A stretch of DNA of 20,658 nucleotides from Betaproteobacteria bacterium (GTDB lineage Bacteria; Pseudomonadota; Gammaproteobacteria; Burkholderiales; SG8-39). This document shows, piece by piece, positions 15,388-20,658 of the stretch. The stretch spans positions 1 to 20,658 of the forward strand of contig VBCJ01000002.1 of the NCBI GenBank assembly GCA_005884335.1. The letters are read 5' to 3'. A model generated the notes under the pieces. That model was not told the DNA's origin and did not search any database. It saw only the letters and a program-made list of their open reading frames with translations. Numbering within the stretch: position 1 is the stretch's first letter; every line of letters starts with the position of its first letter. Position numbers and translations under genes: made by a program.

Positions 15388-16686
15388 ATGCCCGGCCGGA
15401 ACCTCGCTGAGTGGCTCGACTACATCGAGCGCATTCATCCGAAATCCATCCAGCTGGGGCTGGAACGCGTGGCGAAAGTGCGCGACGTACTCGGAAGGTC
15501 GAGCTCGGCGGTGTTTTTCACCGTCGCCGGCACCAACGGCAAGGGCTCGACCTGCGCGATGCTGGAAGCGATTCTGCTCGCCGCCGGATACAGGGTAGGC
15601 CTGTACACTTCGCCGCACCTCCTTCGTTACAACGAGCGCGTTCGCCTCGACGGCGTGCCCTTGAGCGACGCACGCCTGTGTGCAGCGTTCGAGACCGTCG
15701 AGCGTGCTCGCGGTGAGATCACGCTCACGTATTTCGAGTTCGGTACCCTGGCTGCGTGGGAGATTTTTGCGGCCGAGGCCCTCGACGCCGTGATACTGGA
15801 GGTCGGCCTGGGGGGGCGCCTGGACGCGGTCAACGCCTTCGATGCCGACTGCGCGTTGCTGACCTCCGTTGCTCTGGATCACACGGATTACCTCGGCGAC
15901 ACACGCGAGCGCATCGGGTCGGAAAAAGCGGGGATTTTCCGCCGGAGCAAACCCGCGATCGTCGCAGATCCGGATCCACCGCGTAGCGTTCTCGACCACG
16001 CGGGTGCGGTGGGTGTGGACCTTTGGTTGATCGGCCGGGATTTTGGCTATCGGAAACAGGGGCAGCAATGGATGTTTTGGGGGCGGGGCGTGCGCCGAGG
16101 CGGGCTTGCACCGCCCGCGCTCAGAGGCGAACGCCAGCTTGCGAACGCCAGCGCGGTCCTCGCCGCGCTCGATGCGCTGCGCGCGCGTCTTCCGGTCGGC
16201 ATGCAGGACATCCGCAACGGTTTTGCGCAAGTGCAGCTTCCGGCTCGGTTCCAGGTGCTTCCCGGCCGTCCGACGGTCGTTTTGGACGTCGCGCACAACC
16301 CGCAGGCCGCGGCCGTGCTCGCGGAGAACCTCGTCGGAATGGGCTTTTATCCGGAGACCTATGCCGTGTTCGGCATGCTGCGGGACAAGGACATCGATGG
16401 CGTCTGCCGGGCGGTGAAAGACAGGATTTCCGCTTGGTTTGTGGCCGACCTCTCGCTGCCTCGTGGCGCTGGCGCGCGGGTGCTCGCTGATGCCCTTGCA
16501 AGGGCGGGTGCGGCAGGCGATGTGCTTTGCTTCAGGAACCCTCTCGAAGCCTATGCCGCCGCACGGAAGCGGGCAAACGAAAATGATAGAATCGTGGTGT
16601 TTGGATCGTTCCACACCGTAGCCGACGTCATGCAGTGGATCGAGGCCGCCCGGACCGAGATACGGGGGGCACGGCAGGGGTCTTGA
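15388..16686 (+). CDS. folC: Dihydrofolate synthase / folylpolyglutamate synthase
   Basis: Bifunctional Mur-ligase-family enzyme that adds glutamate to dihydropteroate and extends the polyglutamate tail of folates; cytosolic. The 432-residue protein has the ATP-binding loop GTNGKGST (residues 48-55), LYTSPHL, EVGLGGRLDAVN, TSVALDHTDYLGD, the Lys region IGSEKAGIF, and the C-terminal domain motif LDVAHNP. The C-terminus FGSFHTVADVM is conserved and is followed by about 17 extra residues, possibly a lineage-specific tail. ATG 15388 has no clear Shine-Dalgarno. The stop codon is embedded in a sequence resembling conserved RNase P RNA (GAGGAAAGTCCG). Confidence 0.96.
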   Translation: MPGRNLAEWLDYIERIHPKSIQLGLERVAKVRDVLGRSSSAVFFTVAGTNGKGSTCAMLEAILLAAGYRVGLYTSPHLLRYNERVRLDGVPLSDARLCAAFETVERARGEITLTYFEFGTLAAWEIFAAEALDAVILEVGLGGRLDAVNAFDADCALLTSVALDHTDYLGDTRERIGSEKAGIFRRSKPAIVADPDPPRSVLDHAGAVGVDLWLIGRDFGYRKQGQQWMFWGRGVRRGGLAPPALRGERQLANASAVLAALDALRARLPVGMQDIRNGFAQVQLPARFQVLPGRPTVVLDVAHNPQAAAVLAENLVGMGFYPETYAVFGMLRDKDIDGVCRAVKDRISAWFVADLSLPRGAGARVLADALARAGAAGDVLCFRNPLEAYAAARKRANENDRIVVFGSFHTVADVMQWIEAARTEIRGARQGS

Positions 16687-16696
16687 GGAAAGTCCG
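16645..16696 (+). other. RNase P RNA-like 5' domain fragment across the folC stop
   Basis: GAGGAAAGTCCG (16685-16696) equals the conserved P4-strand box (CR-I) of bacterial rnpB. It is preceded by a possible stem pairing GCCGCCC (16645-16651) with GGG-CA-CGGC (16667-16675) and then AGGGG, much like the P3 flank in E. coli M1 RNA as I remember it. The other conserved regions are not found in the remaining ~115 bp before the SPOR gene, so this is not a complete rnpB. It could be a remnant or chance. Confidence 0.25.
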
Positions 16697-16812
16697 AACG
16701 GGGCATTTCGGGAACGTCGCTTGGCTAGGCGCATATCAATGTTTGTGGCGGCTAGCGCCTTGACCCGGCCGGTCCTGCGACGCAATTTGCAGCTTATTTG
16801 GGGTCTTTTCCA

Positions 16813-17436
16813 TTGGCAGACGACGCCAACCTGCTTAAGCGCCGCGCGCGCCGGCGGCTGGTCGGCGCCATCGCGCTGGTGGTGCTCATCGTCGTGGTCC
16901 TGCCTGTCATTCTGGACCAGCAACCCCGGCCTGTGCCCCAGGCGCTGAGCGTGCAAATTCCCAGCCAGGACGGAGGGCCGTTCAAGACCCGAGTTCTCCC
17001 GCCGCTGCAGTCGCCCCCCGTAGCGCCGCAGAAGGGTGAATCGATGCAGGCTGCGAAAGATCCGCCGAAGAGAGCGACACAAGCCGAGTCCGAGCCCGCC
17101 TCCCGGTCTCGCGCTCCGAAGAATGAGAGCGCGAGGACCGCGGACAAAGAGCGCGCGAAGACCCAAGTGGCCGAGGCTCGCCGCGCCCAGGCGCTATTGA
17201 ACGACGAGGGGTTTGTCGTACCGCTCGGTGCCTTCACCAATCCTGACAACGCCAAGCAGGTACAGGACCGGGCGGCTTCCGCGGGCATCAAGAGCTATAC
17301 CGAGAACGTCAAGGGCCAGCAGGGCGAGCAAACGCGCGTGCGCGCCGGACCTTTCGCGAGCCGCGACGCCGCGGAAAAGGCCCGCGACCGGCTCAAGTCC
17401 CTCGGCCTCGAAGTCGGACAGGTGGCACAGCGATGA
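16813..17436 (+). CDS. SPOR domain cell-division-type protein (DedD-like)
   Basis: A 207-residue bitopic inner-membrane protein expected to bind denuded peptidoglycan at the septum. It has a short basic cytoplasmic N-terminus (LLKRRARRRL), one transmembrane helix at about 16-35 (VGAIALVVLIVVVLPVIL), a long disordered Pro/Ser/Lys/Glu-rich periplasmic linker, and a SPOR domain at about 133-205 (FVVPLGAFTNPDNAKQ to RAGPFASRDAAEKARDRL). I prefer TTG 16813, giving MADDANLLKRR, because GGGG lies about 10 nt upstream and relatives start close to the RRARRR segment. Another TTG at 16798 would add five residues. In other proteobacteria dedD also lies between folC and cvpA. Its stop overlaps cvpA (ATGA). 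Confidence 0.88.
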   Translation: MADDANLLKRRARRRLVGAIALVVLIVVVLPVILDQQPRPVPQALSVQIPSQDGGPFKTRVLPPLQSPPVAPQKGESMQAAKDPPKRATQAESEPASRSRAPKNESARTADKERAKTQVAEARRAQALLNDEGFVVPLGAFTNPDNAKQVQDRAASAGIKSYTENVKGQQGEQTRVRAGPFASRDAAEKARDRLKSLGLEVGQVAQR

Positions 17437-17921
17437 CGTGGTTCGATTTTGGCGTGTTGGTCGTCCTGGTCGTATCGGTCGCGATCAGCCTGCTTCACGG
17501 CCTGGCGCGCGAGATGGTCTCGCTCGGAGTGTGGGTCGGCGGGTTCATATTGGCGACGCTTTTCGGCGGCCATGTCGCAGGCTTCCTGCCGCAAAGCCTG
17601 GGCCCGCTGCTCGCCGCGCTGATAGGCTTCCTGATCGTGTTCGGCGTGGTGCTGTTTGTCGGGTGGATCGCCGGGCTCGCGCTTTCGTCTGCCGTCCGCG
17701 CGTCCGGTCTGGCTCCGGCGGATCGCGCGCTGGGGTCGGTCTCCGGCCTGGTAAGAGGGTTGATCATCGTGCTCGTCGTGGTGTTGCTTGCAGGCCTGAC
17801 GCCGCTTCCGCGCGAAGCTTTCTGGCGCGAGGCGGCGCTCTCGGGGCCGTTCGAGACCGCGGTACTCGCGCTGCGGCCCTATATGCCCGCGCGCCTAGCG
17901 CAACGCCTGAAGTACCGATGA
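17433..17921 (+). CDS. cvpA: CvpA family membrane protein
   Basis: A 162-residue inner-membrane protein of the colicin V production family. About four hydrophobic helices are seen: residues 3-22, 30-48, 58-82 and 100-121. The start MTWFDFGVLVVLVVSVAISL and the conserved GLVRGLIIVLVVVLLA region match the family. In E. coli it is required for colicin V export and is linked to envelope homeostasis; its molecular activity is not known. The start overlaps the SPOR gene stop by 4 nt, and purF follows after 19 nt, the usual cvpA-purF pairing. Confidence 0.93.
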   Translation: MTWFDFGVLVVLVVSVAISLLHGLAREMVSLGVWVGGFILATLFGGHVAGFLPQSLGPLLAALIGFLIVFGVVLFVGWIAGLALSSAVRASGLAPADRALGSVSGLVRGLIIVLVVVLLAGLTPLPREAFWREAALSGPFETAVLALRPYMPARLAQRLKYR

Positions 17922-17940
17922 GTCGAGAGGAATAGCGCAG

Positions 17941-19455
17941 ATGTGCGGCATTCTCGGAATCGTGGCGAAGACGCCGGTCAATCAGCTGCTGTACGACGGG
18001 CTGCTGCTGCTGCAGCACCGGGGCCAGGACGCAGCCGGGATCGTCACGTCGGAACACAAGGCGTTTCACATGCACAAGGGGCCCGGGATGGTGCGCGACG
18101 TGTTTCGTACCCGGAACATGCGCTCGCTTTCCGGCGCAACGGGCATCGGGCACTGCCGCTATCCCACTGCGGGCTCGGCGTTCAACGCCGGGGAGGCACA
18201 GCCTTTCTATGTCAACTCGCCGTTTGGGATTGTCCTCGGCCACAACGGCAACCTGACCAATTCGGAAGCCCTGAAGCAGGAGATGTTCCGTCAGGATTTG
18301 CGCCACATCAACACCAACTCCGACTCGGAAGTATTGCTCAACGTGCTCGCGCACGAACTGGAGCTCGCCGCAAAGGGTCAGAAGCTCGACCCCGAGACCA
18401 TCTTTACCGCGGTGGCGAACGTGCATCGGCGTTGCCGCGGCGCCTACGCGGTGGTGGCCTTGATAGCGGGCTATGGGCTGCTCGCGTTCCGTGACCCGTT
18501 TGGAATCCGCCCGCTCGTATTCGGCCGCAATCACACCGACGAGGGACCTGAATATCTGGTCGCTTCCGAAAGCGTCGCGCTCACCGCGTTCGGCTTCGAG
18601 CTGGTGCGCGACGTCCTGCCCGGCGAGGCCATCTTTATCGATGAAAGCGGAAAGTTCAACAGCCGCCAGTGTGCGGCCAAACCGGTGCTCGCGCCCTGCA
18701 TCTTCGAATACGTCTACCTTGCCCGGCCCGACTCGGTCATGGAAGGGGTTTCAGTGTACGAGAGCCGGCTGCACATGGGCCGGAAGCTCTCGGAAAAAAT
18801 CAAGCGCACGATGCCCCATCTTGAAATCGACGTCGTGATCCCGGTTCCCGACACGAGCAGACCGGCCGCCCTCGAGCTCGCCCACGGCCTCAACGTCACC
18901 TATCGCGAAGGCTTCATCCGCAATCGCTATATCGGCCGCACTTTCATCATGCCCGGTCAGACGATTCGCAAGAAATCGGTGCGCCAGAAGCTGAGTGTCG
19001 TCGGCCTCGAATTCAAGGGCAAGAACGTCCTGATCGTCGACGACTCGATCGTGCGGGGGACGACGGGCCGCGAAATCGTCCAGATGGCGCGCGAAGCCGG
19101 CGCCAGCAAGGTGTTTTTCGCCTCGGCGGCGCCGCCGGTGCGATTTCCCAACGTGTATGGCATCGATATGCCGACGCGCGCAGAGCTCATCGCCACCGGG
19201 CGGAATGAGGAGCAGGTCGCGCACGAGATCGGGGCGGATGCGGTCATCTATCAGGATCTGGACGCGCTCAAGGCCGCGGTGCGCGCGGTCAATCCGAAGC
19301 TCACGCAGTTCGAGACTTCGTGTTTCGACGGGGTGTACATCACCGGAGATGTCACCAGCGAGTACCTCGCTTCGATCGAACGGCAGCGCGGCGCCGGCCG
19401 TCAGGAAAACGAGGAGGACGCCGAGAACAACCAGCTCGACCTCAACGCGGCCTGA
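17941..19455 (+). CDS. purF: Amidophosphoribosyltransferase
   Basis: First committed step of purine synthesis: PRPP plus glutamine to phosphoribosylamine. The 504-residue protein starts MCGILGIV, where Cys2 becomes the N-terminal nucleophile of the class II glutaminase after Met removal. The glutaminase domain shows HRGQDAAGI, GHCRYPTAGS and the oxyanion region GHNGNLTN; the phosphoribosyltransferase domain shows VIPVPDTSRPAAL and the PRPP loop VLIVDDSIVRGTTGR. AGAGGAA at 17926-17932 lies 8 nt before the ATG, a good ribosome site. There is no propeptide, and no iron-sulfur cysteine pattern is evident, consistent with the E. coli-type enzyme. The C-terminal ~20 residues are acidic and Asn/Gln-rich. 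Confidence 0.98.
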   Translation: MCGILGIVAKTPVNQLLYDGLLLLQHRGQDAAGIVTSEHKAFHMHKGPGMVRDVFRTRNMRSLSGATGIGHCRYPTAGSAFNAGEAQPFYVNSPFGIVLGHNGNLTNSEALKQEMFRQDLRHINTNSDSEVLLNVLAHELELAAKGQKLDPETIFTAVANVHRRCRGAYAVVALIAGYGLLAFRDPFGIRPLVFGRNHTDEGPEYLVASESVALTAFGFELVRDVLPGEAIFIDESGKFNSRQCAAKPVLAPCIFEYVYLARPDSVMEGVSVYESRLHMGRKLSEKIKRTMPHLEIDVVIPVPDTSRPAALELAHGLNVTYREGFIRNRYIGRTFIMPGQTIRKKSVRQKLSVVGLEFKGKNVLIVDDSIVRGTTGREIVQMAREAGASKVFFASAAPPVRFPNVYGIDMPTRAELIATGRNEEQVAHEIGADAVIYQDLDALKAAVRAVNPKLTQFETSCFDGVYITGDVTSEYLASIERQRGAGRQENEEDAENNQLDLNAA

Positions 19456-19491
19456 GAGGTCCTGCTGAAAGGTCTTGGACCGCCGGTGAGT

Positions 19492-19520
19492 TTGACATCG
19501 CCGCGCCGGGATAGTAAGGT
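19492..19520 (+). promoter_or_regulatory. Candidate promoter 1 upstream of metZ
   Basis: A perfect -35 hexamer TTGACA (19492-19497) is followed after 17 nt by TAAGGT (19515-19520), which matches the -10 consensus at three of six positions. It lies in the 180-bp purF-metZ gap. The weak -10 keeps confidence low. Confidence 0.35.
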
Positions 19521-19535
19521 GCTCACTGCGCCGAT

Positions 19536-19564
19536 TTGATCGACAGCTTGCGGGCGCTTAATAA
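19536..19564 (+). promoter_or_regulatory. Candidate promoter 2 upstream of metZ
   Basis: TTGATC (19536-19541) and TAATAA (19559-19564), 17 nt apart, form a second promoter-like pair within a local A/T-rich patch. Transcription from it would start near 19570 and run straight into the hairpin at 19584. Only the -35 is close to consensus. Confidence 0.35.
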
Positions 19565-19583
19565 ATACGGCTAAAGCGTGGCC

Positions 19584-19617
19584 AAAACCCGTCTTAGCGA
19601 AAGCTGGACGGGTTTTT
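19584..19617 (+). terminator. Rho-independent terminator / possible attenuator before metZ
   Basis: AAAACCCGTC (19584-19593) pairs perfectly with GACGGGTTTT (19607-19616), followed by one more T. The loop holds an additional AGC-GAAA-GCT stem capped by a GNRA tetraloop, so nearly the whole element is paired. It is 129 nt after the purF stop and ends 18 nt before the metZ ATG, with the metZ Shine-Dalgarno 8 nt after its T-tract. It can end the purF transcript, but it also lies inside any metZ leader. Confidence 0.9.
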
Positions 19618-19635
19618 CTATTTTCAGGATCGAGA

Positions 19636-20658
19636 ATGCAGGACTACGATATCGAAACGCTTGCGGTCCGCGCCGGAATCGCGCGCAGCCAGTTCAACGA
19701 GCACTCCGAGGCGCTCTATCTCACTTCGAGCTTCGTGTTCGAGAACGCCGCGGAAGCCGCGGACCGGTTCTGCAACAACGCGCCCGGGAACATTTATTCG
19801 CGCTTCACAAATCCCACGGTGACCGCGTTCCAGGAGCGGCTCGCCGCCCTCGAAGGCGCGCAGGCCTGCGTCGCAACGGCCTCCGGAATGTCGGCCATCC
19901 TTGCGACAGCCATGGCCACGCTGAAGGCCGGAGATCACGTCGTGTGCTCCTCCGGGGTCTTCGGCGCGACCGTGCAATTGTTCAGCACTGTTCTTTCCAA
20001 GTTCGGAATCGAAACGACGTACGCAGACGGCACTCAGCTTTCGACATGGCGGGCCGCGATGAAGGCGAACACGCGCCTGCTGTTCCTCGAGACGCCGTCC
20101 AACCCGCTGACGGAGGTTTTCGATATTTCGGCTCTGGCGCAAATAGCCGGTGACGGCGGAGCCTTGCTCGCCGTCGACAACTGCTTCTGCACGCCGGCCC
20201 TGCAACTGCCTTTCGAGTTGGGCGCCGACCTGGTGATCCATTCGGCCACCAAGTATCTCGACGGTCAGGGCAGGGTGCTAGGCGGGGCGGTTCTGGGCGC
20301 GAGCGGTCCGGTGATGGACGCGGTTTTCTCCTTCCTGCGCACGGCGGGGCCGAGCCTCTCGCCTTTCAATGCCTGGGTGCTGCTGAAGGGAATCGAGACG
20401 CTCAGGATCCGGATGGAGGCGCAATCGCGGGGCGCGCACGAGCTCGCCCGGTGGCTCGAGTCCCATCCGCGCGTGGAGCGCGTGTACTACCCGGGGCTCG
20501 CGTCCCACCCGCAGCACGCGCTCGCGATGCGCCAGCAGCGCTCGGGAGGCGCCATCGTCTCGTTCGTCGTGAAAGGCGGGCGCGAGCCTGCGTGGCGGGT
20601 GATCGATTCCACGCGCATGATCTCGATCACGGCGAACCTGGGCGACACGAAGACCACG
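19636..20658 (+). CDS. metZ: O-succinylhomoserine sulfhydrylase, partial (C-terminus beyond window)
   Basis: PLP enzyme of the Cys/Met metabolism (gamma-family) group that makes homocysteine directly from an activated homoserine and sulfide. ATG 19636 has AGGA at 19626-19629 as Shine-Dalgarno. The frame stays open for 341 codons to the window end, so about 50 C-terminal residues are missing. The sequence shows YSRFTNPTV (phosphate-binding Tyr/Arg from the neighbouring subunit), TASGMSAILA, FLETPSNPLTEVFDI, the cofactor aspartate in AVDNCF, and the Schiff-base Lys206 in HSATKYLDGQGR. The GQGR and GGAVLG wording is typical of MetZ rather than of MetB or MetC, but substrate choice (succinyl versus acetyl) is by similarity only. 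Placement after purF is common in betaproteobacteria. Confidence 0.93.
   Translation, partial: MQDYDIETLAVRAGIARSQFNEHSEALYLTSSFVFENAAEAADRFCNNAPGNIYSRFTNPTVTAFQERLAALEGAQACVATASGMSAILATAMATLKAGDHVVCSSGVFGATVQLFSTVLSKFGIETTYADGTQLSTWRAAMKANTRLLFLETPSNPLTEVFDISALAQIAGDGGALLAVDNCFCTPALQLPFELGADLVIHSATKYLDGQGRVLGGAVLGASGPVMDAVFSFLRTAGPSLSPFNAWVLLKGIETLRIRMEAQSRGAHELARWLESHPRVERVYYPGLASHPQHALAMRQQRSGGAIVSFVVKGGREPAWRVIDSTRMISITANLGDTKTT

Noticed and set aside
16685..16812. A complete rnpB gene after folC
   Set aside because: Only the CR-I box and a possible P3-like stem are seen; the space before the SPOR gene is far too short and the other conserved regions are absent. It is kept only as a fragment-level observation.
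15247..17166. 639-codon open frame on the minus strand opposite folC and the SPOR gene
   Set aside because: It is antisense to two confidently assigned genes, has Arg/His-rich composition typical of GC-rich shadow frames, and shows no recognisable domain or ribosome site.
1..20658. CRISPR arrays, tRNA/rRNA genes, insertion sequences, prophage or defence islands
   Set aside because: I saw no spaced direct repeats, tRNA cloverleaf, transposase or integrase. The only DNA-modifying gene is an orphan methyltransferase with no restriction partner in the window.

Overview
The window is a GC-rich chromosomal stretch whose gene order points to a betaproteobacterium. The run leuC / small entericidin-like lipoprotein / leuD / leuB / asd / fimV / truA / trpF / trpB / DNA methyltransferase / trpA / accD / folC / dedD-like SPOR gene / cvpA / purF / metZ is a conserved betaproteobacterial cluster, as far as I know. 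The assignment rests on gene order and protein character only. No rRNA or other phylogenetic marker gene is present, so genus cannot be given.

Layout. (1) Positions 1-1625, minus strand: the N-terminal 541 residues of a multi-pass membrane protein fused to a spermidine-synthase-like domain, cut by the window edge. (2) 1738-2610: a secreted M48 metalloprotease lipoprotein, divergent from the first gene. (3) 2607-5884: leucine biosynthesis (leuC, leuD, leuB) with a 44-residue lipoprotein gene between leuC and leuD. (4) 5953-7071: asd, the branch point to Lys, Met and Thr. (5) 7262-10228: fimV, a large inner-membrane peptidoglycan-binding hub protein with its own promoter region. (6) 10295-16686: truA-trpF-trpB-MTase-trpA-accD-folC, tightly packed. 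(7) 16813-19455: SPOR protein, cvpA, purF. (8) 19636 to the end: metZ, open at the right edge.

Almost all genes are on the plus strand, and many junctions are 4-nt NTGA stop/start overlaps, which suggests translationally coupled polycistronic units. The genes cover branched-chain, aspartate-family and tryptophan amino acid synthesis, fatty acid and folate supply, purine entry and methionine synthesis, plus two envelope proteins (FimV and the SPOR protein).

I see no obviously new defence system, mobile element, CRISPR array or tRNA. The items most worth a second look are: an orphan beta-class DNA methyltransferase with a TTG start wedged between trpB and trpA; two near-perfect terminator hairpins placed 12-18 nt before the start codons of truA and metZ, which look like attenuators or tight boundary terminators; a short segment resembling the 5' domain of RNase P RNA across the folC stop codon; and an anti-Shine-Dalgarno-like sequence immediately before leuB. 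Every gap between genes is under 200 bases.
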